This document shows, one piece after another, positions 8,954-19,259 of a stretch of 64,000 bases of DNA. Made by a program: the position numbers and the translations under genes. Below the pieces are notes generated by a model. It did no database searches and had not been told where the DNA came from. It saw only the letters and a list, made by a program, of their open reading frames with translations. Every line of letters begins with the position of its first letter. Within the stretch, counting starts at the first letter, position 1. This stretch comes from Salipiger profundus (GTDB lineage Bacteria > Pseudomonadota > Alphaproteobacteria > Rhodobacterales > Rhodobacteraceae): contig NZ_CP014796.1 in the NCBI RefSeq assembly GCF_001969385.1, positions 744,001 to 808,000 on the forward strand, written 5' to 3'.

Positions 8954-9780
8954 GCCGCCTGCAGATTCGCCTGCGCGTAGGCGCGGCGGCGCTTTTCCTC
9001 GATCAGCGCGGCGATGCGCATCAGCGCCACGCCACGCATGATCAGGCTTGCGGGAAGAAAGGCCCATGCGCTCATCGTCCAGATCAGGGTCTGCGCGTCA
9101 CCAAGCGAAACCGGATCGATCGCCGCCGAGGCAATTTGCAGACCTGCCGGGATCAGGAATGACAGAAGAAACCCTAAGGCGATGTTAACATGGGCGTCGC
9201 GCTTGAGCCGGTAGAGGATATCTCCGCCCGCCGTCGGATCGAACAGCGGCAGGTTCACCCAGAAATTGAACGCTCCGCGCCGGACCGGCCAGTTCAGCAG
9301 CCGCACCAGCAGGATGAAACAGGCGGTGACCGAGATCGACACGAGATAGGCCAGCCCGGCAAAGGTCCGCATCCGGTCGATCTGGGCGGCGGTCATGTCA
9401 GCGTTCGCGCCCAGCACCATCAACCGCACCGGCGAATAGGGAAAGTCGAGCAGACCGCCGACCCGCATCCCCACCGCGTTCAGCGCGTCGCTGGCTGCGG
9501 TCGGGTGCGTCTCTCCCCGGCAGATCAGCGTGAGAAGCAGCACGGTCAGGAACAGCGCCGCGAACCGCAGGCGGTTATAGGGCGGCGCGTCACGAAACTC
9601 GACGATCGAGGGATAGTCGCCGGTGTATTCAACAAAGGTCAGGGCCGCGGCGAGCAGGGCGAGAAGCGCGATGATCTGGGTGGTGCCCGCCGAGCTGCCC
9701 GGCAGGAGCAGCGCCGGCATCGCGATCAGCGATGCCATCAGAACGGCTCGCACCCCGGCCTTTCCCATCCGCTTTATCAA
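8950..9780 (-). CDS. Multi-pass membrane protein of unknown function
   Basis: This 276-residue protein has about six hydrophobic segments, near residues 12-30, 34-50, 73-88, 142-165, 198-220 and 232-255, joined by short polar loops, and a basic C-terminal tail rich in Arg and Gln. I recognise no catalytic motif. It is translated just before the exported endonuclease/phosphatase-like gene, overlapping it by four bases, which suggests coupled expression. It diverges from atoD across a 364-base gap. The start at 9780 (MIKRMGKAG) is the first ATG of the frame. Confidence 0.75.
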   Translation of the reverse strand: MIKRMGKAGVRAVLMASLIAMPALLLPGSSAGTTQIIALLALLAAALTFVEYTGDYPSIVEFRDAPPYNRLRFAALFLTVLLLTLICRGETHPTAASDALNAVGMRVGGLLDFPYSPVRLMVLGANADMTAAQIDRMRTFAGLAYLVSISVTACFILLVRLLNWPVRRGAFNFWVNLPLFDPTAGGDILYRLKRDAHVNIALGFLLSFLIPAGLQIASAAIDPVSLGDAQTLIWTMSAWAFLPASLIMRGVALMRIAALIEEKRRRAYAQANLQAA

Positions 9781-10144
9781 AATCGCTACCCTTCCGGTCC
9801 GGCCGCACGCGGTTCAATGCCGCGCGCCTGTTTCAACCCGACCCCGCCATTGTGGCGGACTGCCTCATTATTGCCCAAATTCTGCCTACTTTCGCTACAC
9901 CCAGCAAGGTTCTGTTAAGTCTGGCGCCGAAAGTCCGGCAGTTTCGTGAGTAAAACGGTGCCATTTTGCATCATTGCATGGGCAGCCTTGCGCGTTTCGA
10001 TCTGGGAGCCACAAGATATTGAAATGGCCAGTCTTCGCGCTTTGACGAATTTTGCGCTGACATTTGACCTAGCGCATGGCCCGACCGCACAAAAGGATCT
10101 TGATACGCACGGGACGTAGTGACCGGCTCAGGAGGAATACGCAA
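9781..10144. other. Divergent intergenic region between the membrane protein and atoD
   Basis: No gene is visible in these 364 bases. The stretch from about 9860 to 10070 is clearly richer in A and T than its surroundings. On the plus strand TTGACG at 10042-10047 is followed 17 bases later by TGACCT, a weak sigma-70-like pair that could serve atoD. A short dyad CCGCCA-TTG-TGGCGG lies at 9844-9858. AGGAGG at 10130-10135 is the atoD ribosome-binding site. I see no clear operator. Confidence 0.4.
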
Positions 10145-10798
10145 ATGCACATGGCCATATCGATGGAAGACGCCGTCGACATGATCCCCGACGGCGCTCG
10201 GGTGATGCTGTCGGGCTTCATGGGAGTAGGGACGCCGGACGGGCTCGTGCACGCGCTCGCGGCCGCCGGCAAGAAGGACCTGACCATGATCGTGAACGAC
10301 GCCGCGCGTCCGCACACAGGAGTGGGCCCGCTGGTCAAGGCGGGCTGCGTGAAGAAGTTCATCGGCAGCCATATCGGTGTGAACCCCGACGTCCAGGAGA
10401 AGATGCGTGCCGGCGAGCTCGAGGTCGAGCTCGTGCCGCAGGGCACCTTCGTCGAGCGCATCCGCGCCGCCGGCATGGGGCTCGGGGGCATCCTCACGCC
10501 CACCGGGATCGGCACGCTGGTGGCCGAGGGCAAGGAAATCGTCGAGGTCGATGGCAAGCCCTTCCTGCTCGAAAAGCCGCTTCATGCGGATTTCGCGCTG
10601 ATCGCCGCGCGCAGCTGCGACTACGTGGGCAACCTCGCCTACATGCTGTCCGCGACCAACTTCAATCCGATCATGGCGCTGGCCGCGACCACGGTCATCG
10701 CCGAACCCGAGGAGATCGTGCCAGTGGGAGTGATCCCGCCGGATGCGGTCAAGACCCCCGGCGTGCTTGTCGACCATGTTATCAAGAGGGCTGCGTGA
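10145..10798 (+). CDS. atoD: Acetate/3-oxoacid CoA-transferase, alpha subunit
   Basis: The 217-residue subunit carries the family signature GFMGVGTPDGLV and the conserved SHIGVNPDVQEKM, GTFVERIRAAGMGLGG and NLAYMLSATNFNP segments, matching AtoD/ScoA along its length. With AtoA it moves CoA between acetyl-CoA or succinyl-CoA and a 3-oxoacid such as acetoacetate, in short-chain fatty acid or ketone use. AGGAGG stands nine bases before the ATG at 10145. It overlaps atoA through TGATG. The thiolase at 16021 would supply the next step, though it is not in this operon. Confidence 0.93.
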   Translation: MHMAISMEDAVDMIPDGARVMLSGFMGVGTPDGLVHALAAAGKKDLTMIVNDAARPHTGVGPLVKAGCVKKFIGSHIGVNPDVQEKMRAGELEVELVPQGTFVERIRAAGMGLGGILTPTGIGTLVAEGKEIVEVDGKPFLLEKPLHADFALIAARSCDYVGNLAYMLSATNFNPIMALAATTVIAEPEEIVPVGVIPPDAVKTPGVLVDHVIKRAA

Positions 10799-11478
10799 TG
10801 AAGGATTTTTCCGTGATGGACCCGAAGGAGATCATCGCGCGGCGGGTGTCGCTCGAGATCCGTCCGAAATCGCTCGTGAACCTCGGGATCGGCATTCCGA
10901 CGCTGGTGTCGGAACACCTCGACGAGGGCATGGGCGTGTTCTTCCAGTCCGAGAACGGCGTGGTGGGCCTCGGCCACCGCCCGCCCGAGGGCATGACCGA
11001 CCGGCACCTGACCGACGCCGGCGGTACCTTCACCTCGGCGGTGCCAGGGGCGTCGATCATCGACTCGGCGTTTTCCTTCGGGCTGATCCGCGGCGGCCAC
11101 CTCGACCTGACGGTGCTGGGCGGGCTGCAGGTGGATGCGAAGGGGCACCTGGCCAACTGGATGATCCCCGGCAAGTTCGTGCCCGGCATGGGCGGCGCGA
11201 TGGATCTCGTGACCGGCGCGAAGAAGGTGATCGTGGCGATGATCCACAGCGCCAAGGGCCAGTCGAAGATCGTCCCCGAATGCACCCTGCCCCTCACCTC
11301 GCAGCGTTGCGTCGACCTGATCGTCACCGAACTTGCCGTGATGGAGCCGCGCGCCGACGGGCTGCACCTGCTGGAGACGGGCCCCGGCGTGAGCGTCGAG
11401 GAGGTCGTCGCACATACCGACGCCGAGCTGGTGATCGCCGGCGACATTCCCGAGATGGACCTGTCGCGCACGGCCTGA
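10798..11478 (+). CDS. atoA: Acetate/3-oxoacid CoA-transferase, beta subunit
   Basis: The 226-residue beta subunit contains FFQSENGVVGLG, whose Glu52 is the residue that forms the glutamyl-CoA thioester in this family, and the GGHLDLTVLGGLQVD segment. It shares one base with the end of atoD (TGATG), so the two are translationally coupled. A GTG three bases earlier (10795) is an alternative start. Downstream lie three tandem GC-rich hairpins that probably end the transcript. Confidence 0.93.
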   Translation: MKDFSVMDPKEIIARRVSLEIRPKSLVNLGIGIPTLVSEHLDEGMGVFFQSENGVVGLGHRPPEGMTDRHLTDAGGTFTSAVPGASIIDSAFSFGLIRGGHLDLTVLGGLQVDAKGHLANWMIPGKFVPGMGGAMDLVTGAKKVIVAMIHSAKGQSKIVPECTLPLTSQRCVDLIVTELAVMEPRADGLHLLETGPGVSVEEVVAHTDAELVIAGDIPEMDLSRTA

Positions 11479-11486
11479 GCGGTTTC

Positions 11487-11547
11487 GGGCCGCCTCTCGG
11501 CGGCCCGACCGGTGGGGGCTCTGCCCCCGTCTCCCGTTCCGGGAGAC
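11487..11547. repeat. Three tandem GC-rich hairpins after atoA
   Basis: The stems are GGGCCGCC/GGCGGCCC (11487-11506), GGGGGC/GCCCCC (11514-11528) and GTCTCCCG/CGGGAGAC (11529-11547). None has a plus-strand T run. The last two stand beside the conserved box at 11549-11580 and, read on the minus strand, follow it as in the other copies of that element in this window. Confidence 0.7.
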
Positions 11548-11548
11548 T

Positions 11549-11627
11549 CCCCCGAGGGTATTTGGGAAACCGGAGAAAAGCCGGGCGCGGCCTCCCGGGT
11601 TTCTTCTGGCATAAAATATCCCCGCCG
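11549..11627. repeat. Inverted pair of a dispersed intergenic box (TTCTTCTGGC-N3-AAATATCC type)
   Basis: A minus-strand copy spans 11549-11580 and a plus-strand copy 11599-11627, facing each other around a short GC-rich centre. The same box occurs at 38464 and 63569, each followed by a GC-rich hairpin. The box core is TTCTTCTGGC, three variable bases, AAATATCCC and a G run. Such boxes are found between genes, never inside them, in this window. Their function is unknown. Confidence 0.7.
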
Positions 11628-11684
11628 GAGGCCGGCATGAGGCTGCCACGGTCGCGCGCTCTCGGACAGACGGAGGGCGGCGTG

Positions 11685-11714
11685 AAAAAGGCGGGGCACG
11701 ACGGCCCCGCCTTT
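11685..11714 (-). terminator. Intrinsic terminator of leuD
   Basis: AAAGGCGGGGC pairs with GCCCCGCCTTT across a six-base loop. On the minus strand the stem is followed by five T, 30 bases after the leuD stop. It is one of the clearest terminators in the window. Confidence 0.85.
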
Positions 11715-11742
11715 GATTGCCTTCGGTTGGCCGAGCGGCGGC

Positions 11743-12348
11743 TCAGACCCAGGGACGGCTCTGGGCGGCCTCGGACTCGAAGCTGTCGATCGCGCCGACC
11801 TTCTCCATCGTGAGGCCGATGTCGTCGAGCCCCTCGAGCAGGCAGTGCTTGCGGAAGGGGTCGATCTCGAAGCGGAATTCCTCGCCGTCCGACGTGGTCA
11901 CGACCTGGTTCTCGAGGTCGATCGTCATGCGCGCATTGGAGCCCTTCTCGGCGTCCTTCATCAGCACGTCGACGGCCTCCTGCGGCAGCGCGATGGGCAG
12001 CATGCCGTTCTTGAAGCAGTTGTTGTAGAAGATGTCGGCGAAGGAGGTCGAGACGATCGCCTTGATGCCGAAATCCGCCAGCGCCCAGGGCGCGTGCTCG
12101 CGCGAGGAGCCGCAGCCGAAGTTGTCGCCGGTGACGAGGATCTCGGCCTCGCGGTAGGCGGGCTTGTTGAGCACGAAGTCGGGGTTTTCCGAGCCGTCGT
12201 CGAGGTAGCGCATCTCGTCGAAGGCGTGCACGCCGAGGCCGGAGCGCTTGATCGTCTTCAGGAACTGCTTGGGGATGATCATGTCGGTGTCGATGTTCAC
12301 CAGCGGCATCGGTGCCGCGACCCCGGTGAGTTTTTCGAATTTTTCCAT
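11743..12348 (-). CDS. leuD: 3-isopropylmalate dehydratase, small subunit
   Basis: The 201-residue swivelling domain pairs with LeuC to isomerise 2-isopropylmalate to 3-isopropylmalate. It shows [32 protein letters not shown] and the [14 protein letters not shown] motif. Size and order are normal. It lies 325 bases after the end of leuC on the same strand. That gap contains a small gene on the opposite strand (12424-12639), so leuD may have its own promoter. A strong terminator follows. Confidence 0.97.
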   Translation of the reverse strand: MEKFEKLTGVAAPMPLVNIDTDMIIPKQFLKTIKRSGLGVHAFDEMRYLDDGSENPDFVLNKPAYREAEILVTGDNFGCGSSREHAPWALADFGIKAIVSTSFADIFYNNCFKNGMLPIALPQEAVDVLMKDAEKGSNARMTIDLENQVVTTSDGEEFRFEIDPFRKHCLLEGLDDIGLTMEKVGAIDSFESEAAQSRPWV

Positions 12349-12423
12349 CTGTCTGGTCCTTTCGGAGGGCGGAACCGCGGCGGCGAAGCGCGCGTTGGCC
12401 GCGAGTATATCAGGAGATCAGCT

Positions 12424-12639
12424 ATGTCCTACAGCGAAGGCACGAAGGTCGAATGGGACTGGGGCAACGGCACCGGAACCGGCAAGGTCGTCAAGAAGTA
12501 CACGCGCAAAACCACCCTGAAGATCAAGGGCAGCGAGGTCACGCGCGACGCCTCGGAGGAGGCGCCGGCCTACCGGATCGAGCAGGCGGACGGCGACGAG
12601 GTGCTGAAGTCCGAAAGCGAGCTTCGCAAGGCCTCGTGA
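12424..12639 (+). CDS. Small DUF2945 (HVA1/Tudor-like) family protein
   Basis: The 71-residue protein has the DUF2945 pattern: KVEWDWGNGTGTGKVVKKYTRK, then a threonine-rich strand, DASEEAPAYRIEQ and a C-terminal VLKSESEL. This is a small beta domain of unknown function that is often a lone gene in proteobacteria. AGGAG lies seven bases before the ATG. It sits inside the leuC-leuD gap on the opposite strand, so a leuCD read-through transcript would be antisense to it. It could be a late insertion into an old operon. Confidence 0.8.
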   Translation: MSYSEGTKVEWDWGNGTGTGKVVKKYTRKTTLKIKGSEVTRDASEEAPAYRIEQADGDEVLKSESELRKAS

Positions 12640-12673
12640 GCCGGTCCGCCTGACCGCGCCCGGTCCCGACGCC

Positions 12674-14095
<1,422 letters not shown>

Positions 14096-14394
14096 GGGGT
14101 CCTCTCCGGAAATGAGAAAGCTTTGGCTGGGCGCGAGGCGTCATTGTCCCGCGCCGGGGCGGGCATGGACAGGCTTATAGCCGCGCGAGCACCGAGAAGG
14201 TGGCGCCGTAGAACCGTTCACGCAGTCGCGCGCGGTCGCCAAGGTCAAGAACCCGAGTCATGGGGCGGACATATAGGGACTCCCGACGCCGATCAAGAGA
14301 AAGGGCACGGGCGGCGCAGGCGCCGTGCAACCATGCGGCGAGGAACCAAAGCATCTCTCCCGGCGTAAGGTTGGAACCGGAAGAGGAGAGACCG

Positions 14395-14514
14395 ATGATG
14401 GACCCGATGAACGCCCTGCTGCTGACGCTTGTCACCGCCCTCGCGATGGTCGCCCTCCTGTCCCTGCCCGATGACAGCCCGGTCGCCGCCCCGGTGCTGG
14501 CGGCGCAACGCTGA
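14395..14514 (+). CDS. Small single-pass membrane protein (39 residues)
   Basis: GAGGAG stands about eight bases before two successive ATG codons (14395, 14398). The product, MMDPMNALLLTLVTALAMV and a short Pro/Ala tail, is one hydrophobic helix (about residues 6-23) with a small polar end. It lies between leuC and the MscS gene. There is no recognisable family. Support is the ribosome-binding site plus the clean membrane segment, so this remains a prediction. Confidence 0.45.
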   Translation: MMDPMNALLLTLVTALAMVALLSLPDDSPVAAPVLAAQR

Positions 14515-14574
14515 GGGCTTGCCCCACCCGGTCGCCGGTGCAAATCTGACCGACATGACAGAGGCACCGCCGAC

Positions 14575-15912
14575 ATGAACCCGACCGAGGTCGGGCAGAC
14601 CCCATTGGAGGCCCTTCAGGCCACCGTCCTGTTGCTGCTGGCCCAGGCCGAGAGTTTCCTGGCCACTTTCCTGCGCCCGTGGAACTTCTACCAGATCGGC
14701 ATTGCGCTGGGTCTCTTCCTGCTTGCGCATCTACTCAAGATGGCGCTGGCACCGCGGATGCGCGACTGGATGCGAGCCCGCGACGGCTGGCCGACATGGC
14801 GGATGCGCATCCTCATCGTGATACACCGGCGACTGCGGATGATCTTCTTCGTCGCGCTGATCCTGCTGGTGGTCGCGGTCATGCGGCAGGTCACCTGGCC
14901 GTCACGCTCGTACCTTCTGGGGATCATTGCCCAGCTTGCCACGGCATGGCTCGTGATCGCGCTGGTCACGCGGCTCATCGGCAACCCGACGCTGCGGATC
15001 TTCGTGCGCTACGGTGCCTGGGCCTGGGTCACCGTCTCGATCGTCGGACTGACCGAACAGGCGCGCGGGCTGCTCGAGAGCATGGGGTTCGAGCTGGGCG
15101 GCACATACCTGTCGGTCTGGCTGCTGCTGCAGGCCATCGTGCTGCTGGTGGCGCTGGTGGCGCTGGCGCGGTTCCTTGCCGGTGCGGGCGCGGCGAGCAT
15201 TCGCCGCAACGAGACCATGAGCCCCTCAATGCAGGTGCTCGCGGTGAAGTTCCTGCAGGTGCTGCTCTACGGCGCCGCGTTCTTCCTTGCCCTCAAGCTG
15301 GTCGGCGTGGACCTGACGGGGCTCGCGGTGCTGTCGGGCGCGATCGGCGTGGGTCTCGGCTTCGGCCTGCAGAAGGTCGTGTCGAACCTCGTGAGCGGGG
15401 TGATCATCCTGCTCGACAAGTCGATCAAGCCCGGCGACGTGATCTCGATCGGCGAGACCTTCGGCTGGATCAACGCGCTGGGGGCCCGCTACGTCTCGAT
15501 CACCACGCGAGACGGCAAGGAGTTCCTCATCCCGAACGAGGATCTCATCACCGGGCAGGTGGTGAACTGGTCGCATTCAAACGACTTCGTGCGGCTCGAC
15601 ATCTACTTCGGCACCGCCTACGAAAACGACCCCCACGAGGTCCGCCGCGTCGCCATCGCCGCCGCCGGAAGCGTGCCGCGCGTGCTGAGCGACCGGCCGC
15701 CGGTGTGCCATATCGTCGGCTTCGGCGACAGCTCGGTCGACTACATCCTGCGGTTCTGGATCACCGATCCCTCGGGCGGGCTGACCAACATCCGGGGCAA
15801 TGTCTACCTGGCGCTCTGGGACGCGTTCAAGGAACACGACATCCACATTCCCTTCCCGCAGCGCGAGGTGCGCCTGCTGAACGAGACGCTGCCGCCGGTC
15901 TCCGAGGCCTGA
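14575..15912 (+). CDS. MscS-type mechanosensitive ion channel
   Basis: The 445-residue protein has several N-terminal helices (about 25-210). The MscS pore and beta domain follow: the Gly/Ala-rich TM3 LAVLSGAIGVGLGFGLQKVVSNLVSG, then LLDKSIKPGDVISIG, WINALGARYVSITTRDGKEFLIPNEDLI and a C-terminal alpha/beta cage ending in IHIPFPQREVRLL. It is larger than E. coli MscS because of extra N-terminal helices. It should release solutes from the cytoplasm on hypo-osmotic shock. It appears to be monocistronic. Confidence 0.93.
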   Translation: MNPTEVGQTPLEALQATVLLLLAQAESFLATFLRPWNFYQIGIALGLFLLAHLLKMALAPRMRDWMRARDGWPTWRMRILIVIHRRLRMIFFVALILLVVAVMRQVTWPSRSYLLGIIAQLATAWLVIALVTRLIGNPTLRIFVRYGAWAWVTVSIVGLTEQARGLLESMGFELGGTYLSVWLLLQAIVLLVALVALARFLAGAGAASIRRNETMSPSMQVLAVKFLQVLLYGAAFFLALKLVGVDLTGLAVLSGAIGVGLGFGLQKVVSNLVSGVIILLDKSIKPGDVISIGETFGWINALGARYVSITTRDGKEFLIPNEDLITGQVVNWSHSNDFVRLDIYFGTAYENDPHEVRRVAIAAAGSVPRVLSDRPPVCHIVGFGDSSVDYILRFWITDPSGGLTNIRGNVYLALWDAFKEHDIHIPFPQREVRLLNETLPPVSEA

Positions 15913-16020
15913 CGCCATCCCTCGCGACACCCGGCGCGTGGAGGCGTGACGGGACGTTGCGGCTGACATTCCGGTCCCCGCCGGCCATGGTGCGCGCGAC
16001 ACAAGACGACGGAGGTCAGC

Positions 16021-17199
16021 ATGCCCGAAGACATCGTGATCCTGAGCGGAGCCCGCACCGCCATCGGCACATTCGGGGGCGCGCTCGCCGCGATGCCGCC
16101 CATCGAACTCGGCACCATTGCCGCCAAGGCGGCGCTCGAGCGGGCGGGCGTCGAGGGCGAGCGGATCGGCCACGCGGTCTTCGGCCACATCATCAACACC
16201 GAGCCGCGCGACATGTATCTCAGCCGGGTGGCCGCGATGCAGGCCGGCGTGCCCGACAGCACCCCGGCGATGAACGTCAACCGGCTCTGCGGCTCGGGCG
16301 TGCAGGCCATCGTCTCGGCGGCGCAATCGCTGATGCTGGGCGATGCCGATTTCGCGCTCGCCGGCGGCGCCGAATGCATGTCGCGGGCGCCCTTCATCGT
16401 GCCCGACCAGCGCTGGGGCAAGAAGATGGGCGACATCCGCACTGTCGACATGATGGTCGGCGCGCTCAGCTGCCCCTTCGGCACCGGTCACATGGGCGTC
16501 ACTGCCGAGAACGTTGCCGCCGAGCACGGCATCACGCGCGAGGCGCAGGATGCCTTTGCCGCCGAAAGCCAGGCCCGCGCCGCCCGCGCCATCGAGGCCG
16601 GGCATTTCCGCGACCAGATCGTGCCGGTCGAGATCGCCTCGCGCCGCGGCACCCAGGTCTTCGACACCGACGAGCACCCGAAGCCGACCACCGCCGAGGG
16701 CCTCGCCGGCCTGCGCCCGGCCTTCCAGAAGGACGGCACGGTCACCGCGGGCAACGCCAGCGGCATCAACGACGGCGCCGCGGCGCTGGTGCTGGCACGC
16801 GCCGGAGCCGCCGAGACGGCGGGGCTTGCCCCGCGCGCCCGGATCCTCGGCTATGCCCACGCGGGTGTCCGCCCCGAGGTCATGGGCGTCGGCCCGATCC
16901 CGGCGGTCGAGGCGCTGCTGGCCCGCACCGGCCTGAGCGTCGGCGACTTCGACGTCATCGAGTCGAACGAGGCCTTCGCGGCGCAGGCGCTGGCGGTGAA
17001 CGCAGGGCTCGGGCTCGACCCGGCCAAGGTGAACTCCAACGGCGGCGCCATCGCGCTTGGTCACCCGGTGGGCGCAACCGGCGCGATCCTCGCGGTCAAG
17101 GCGCTCTACGAGCTCGAGCGCACCGGCGGATCGAAGGCGCTGGTGACCATGTGCATCGGCGGCGGTCAGGGCATCGCCCTCGCGCTCGAGGCCCTCTGA
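16021..17199 (+). CDS. Acetyl-CoA acetyltransferase / beta-ketothiolase
   Basis: The 392-residue thiolase has catalytic Cys90 (NRLCGSGVQA), His348 (GHPVGATGA) and Cys378 (CIGGGQG), the same numbering as the Zoogloea biosynthetic thiolase. It condenses two acetyl-CoA to acetoacetyl-CoA or cleaves 3-ketoacyl-CoA. Sequence features resemble BktB/PhaA types, but I cannot separate synthesis from degradation. GGAGG precedes the ATG. It would act next to AtoDA in acetoacetate metabolism, although an MscS gene and the leu genes lie between. A GTAGGGTGGG hairpin repeat follows the stop. Confidence 0.93.
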   Translation: MPEDIVILSGARTAIGTFGGALAAMPPIELGTIAAKAALERAGVEGERIGHAVFGHIINTEPRDMYLSRVAAMQAGVPDSTPAMNVNRLCGSGVQAIVSAAQSLMLGDADFALAGGAECMSRAPFIVPDQRWGKKMGDIRTVDMMVGALSCPFGTGHMGVTAENVAAEHGITREAQDAFAAESQARAARAIEAGHFRDQIVPVEIASRRGTQVFDTDEHPKPTTAEGLAGLRPAFQKDGTVTAGNASGINDGAAALVLARAGAAETAGLAPRARILGYAHAGVRPEVMGVGPIPAVEALLARTGLSVGDFDVIESNEAFAAQALAVNAGLGLDPAKVNSNGGAIALGHPVGATGAILAVKALYELERTGGSKALVTMCIGGGQGIALALEAL

Positions 17200-17210
17200 G
17201 CGAAAGCGCG

Positions 17211-17238
17211 GCGCCGTAGGGTGGGTTTGCACCCGCCT
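17211..17238. repeat. Dispersed GTAGGGTGGG hairpin element, copy 1
   Basis: GCCGTAGGGTGGGTTT followed by an imperfect complementary CACCCGCC lies between the convergent thiolase and pbpC genes. The same 16 bases recur at 36686-36701. A related perfect palindrome is at 31903-31930. It is probably a bidirectional terminator or a repeat of unknown function. Confidence 0.6.
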
Positions 17239-17240
17239 TG

Positions 17241-19259
17241 CTAGCGCAGCTCGACCGAGACGCGGCCGGCCCGGCCCTCGGCGTCGATCACCGACAGTGT
17301 GGTGAAGCCCGGCCCCGTCACCGGGGCGAGCATCTCGGACCGGTGCTGCCGCACCGCCACCACCGCGCCATCGGCAAGAAGCGTGTAGGGCGGCGTGCCG
17401 CCCCGCAGCTTCACCGGCAGGCCCTGCCCGTCAGCGGCCAGCGTGGCGCCGTCCGGCGGAAAGGTCACCTGCAGGGCGGGTGCCTCTGCCGGGCCGTCCC
17501 CGAACCGTTGCAGATGCGGCGGCAACGCGCCGTTGCCGACGAGCAGCGCATCGGGCGGCGGCGCCGGAAGCTGCACCGGCTCGGCGCGCACCCGGCCCAG
17601 CGCCTCGAACAGCAGCGGCGCGGCGATCTCGCCGCCGAAGGCCCCCGGCACCGGTGTGCCGTCGGGCCGCCCGATCCAAACGCCCGCCACGTAGCGCCCG
17701 TCGAAGCCCAGCGCCCAGGCGTCGCGATGGCCGTAGGAGGTGCCGGTCTTGTAGGCCACCCGCCCCGGCGGTCCTGCGCTTGGCGGCGGCGCAAGCCCCG
17801 CGAGCACATGCCCCACCTGCCACGCGGCCCGCGTGCCCATGATGCGCACCGGCGCGCCCGGTTCGGTGCCCCTTTGCCAGCGCAGCTCGCGCACCGCGCC
17901 GCCGTTCGCGAGCCCCGCGTAGAGCATCACCATGTCCTCGAGCGTCAGCCCGACCCCGCCAAGGCTCACCGCGAGCCCGGCCTGCCCGCCGGGAAGCTGC
18001 GGCCGCAGACCGGCTGTCTCGAGCGCCGCCATGAGATGCGCCGGCCCCATCGCCTCGGTCAGCCGGACCACGGGGATGTTCAGCGACAGCTGCAGCGCGC
18101 GTGCCACCCGGATCTCGCCCCTGAACTGCCCGTCGAAATTCTGCGGCGCATAGGAGCCGAACTGCACCGGCGTGTCGGAGATCAGCGTCTCGGGGTGTGC
18201 CAGCCCACGATCGAAGGCAAGCCCGTAGACCAGCGGCTTCAGCGTCGAGCCGGGCGAGCGCAGCGCTTGTGTCATGTCGACGAACCCCTGCCCGCGCGTG
18301 TCGTCGTAGGCGGGCGAGCCGATGCTCGCCAGCACCTCCCCCGTTTGGTGGTCGGCGACGATCAGCGCCAGCGACAGGCGTGGATCGCGGCCTGACATGT
18401 AATCCGCCGCCAACGTCTCGAGCCCCTCCTGCATCTGCCGGTCGAGCGTGAGATCGTGCCGGTCCGGTCCCAGCGCCGCCGCACGGTCGGCGAGATGCGG
18501 CGCAAGCGCGGGAAACGCCCGCCGCACGCGCGGCACGGGCTCGCGCAGGGCCGCCTGCGCGCTGTCCTCGGCCATCACCCCGGCGCGCACCATGCGGGCG
18601 AGCACCCGGTCGCGGGCCGCGCGGGCGGCCTGCGGGTGGCGGTCCGGGCGGCGTGCCTCGGGCGCCTGCGGCAGGGCCACGAGCAACGCCGCCTCGGCAG
18701 GCGTCAGCCGGGCGGGCTCCTTGCCGAACCACGCGAGCGTCGCGGCGCGCAGCCCTTCGAGATTGCCGCCATAGGGCGCGCGTTCGAGGTAGAGCCGCAG
18801 GATCTCGGGTTTCGACAGCCGCCGCTCCAGCGCCAGAGCCACCCGCATCTGCCGCAGCTTTCCGGCCCAGGCCCCGGTGCCGCCCCCTTCGAGAAGCCGG
18901 GCCACCTGCATCGTCAGGGTCGATGCCCCCGACACGATGCGCCCGGCCCGCAGCCCCTGCCCCGCCGCGCGCAGCGTCGCCACCGGGTCGACCCCGGCGT
19001 GCGCGTGGAAGCGACGGTCCTCGTAGGCCACCAGCATGCGCAGGAACAGCGGATCGACCCGGTCGGGCGTCACGCTCATGCGCCAGATACCGTCACCGAC
19101 CGTGTATGCCCGCAAAAGCGCGCCGTCGCGGTCGCGCACCTCGGTCGCCGTGGCCTGCACCAGCCCCGGCAACGTGGTGGCGTCGATCCAGCGGTCCGCC
19201 GCGTCACGCCCCAGCGCCGTGCTCCAGAGCAGGAGCACGAGGAGGAGAAGCCTAGACAT
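17241..19259 (-). CDS. pbpC: Penicillin-binding protein 1C (glycosyltransferase/transpeptidase)
   Basis: The 672-residue protein has a signal anchor, MSRLLLLVLLLWSTALG. A family-51 glycosyltransferase domain follows (VAYEDRRFHAHAGVD with Glu80, SGASTLTMQVARLL). The transpeptidase domain has SPGSTLK (Ser338, Lys341), SLN (392-394) and KTGTS, and a PbpC-type C-terminal beta domain ends the protein. It acts in peptidoglycan assembly at the periplasmic face. The start at 19259 overlaps the preceding gene by eight bases. Pairing with alpha-2-macroglobulin matches E. coli yfhM-pbpC, where the macroglobulin is thought to guard the periplasm. Confidence 0.95.
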   Translation of the reverse strand: MSRLLLLVLLLWSTALGRDAADRWIDATTLPGLVQATATEVRDRDGALLRAYTVGDGIWRMSVTPDRVDPLFLRMLVAYEDRRFHAHAGVDPVATLRAAGQGLRAGRIVSGASTLTMQVARLLEGGGTGAWAGKLRQMRVALALERRLSKPEILRLYLERAPYGGNLEGLRAATLAWFGKEPARLTPAEAALLVALPQAPEARRPDRHPQAARAARDRVLARMVRAGVMAEDSAQAALREPVPRVRRAFPALAPHLADRAAALGPDRHDLTLDRQMQEGLETLAADYMSGRDPRLSLALIVADHQTGEVLASIGSPAYDDTRGQGFVDMTQALRSPGSTLKPLVYGLAFDRGLAHPETLISDTPVQFGSYAPQNFDGQFRGEIRVARALQLSLNIPVVRLTEAMGPAHLMAALETAGLRPQLPGGQAGLAVSLGGVGLTLEDMVMLYAGLANGGAVRELRWQRGTEPGAPVRIMGTRAAWQVGHVLAGLAPPPSAGPPGRVAYKTGTSYGHRDAWALGFDGRYVAGVWIGRPDGTPVPGAFGGEIAAPLLFEALGRVRAEPVQLPAPPPDALLVGNGALPPHLQRFGDGPAEAPALQVTFPPDGATLAADGQGLPVKLRGGTPPYTLLADGAVVAVRQHRSEMLAPVTGPGFTTLSVIDAEGRAGRVSVELR

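Noticed and set aside
9965..9979. PhaR-type operator (TGCAT-CAT-TGCAT) upstream of atoD
   Set aside because: The two TGCA units are spaced wrongly for the published TGC-N3-GCA-like sites and no polyhydroxybutyrate genes are in the window.
11479..11742. CRISPR-like repeats among the clustered hairpins
   Set aside because: The hairpins differ from each other, are not evenly spaced, and no cas gene is present.
14175..14261. Leucine leader peptide before leuC (28 codons)
   Set aside because: Its five Leu codons are scattered, there is no ribosome-binding site, and I find no attenuator hairpin with a T run before leuC.
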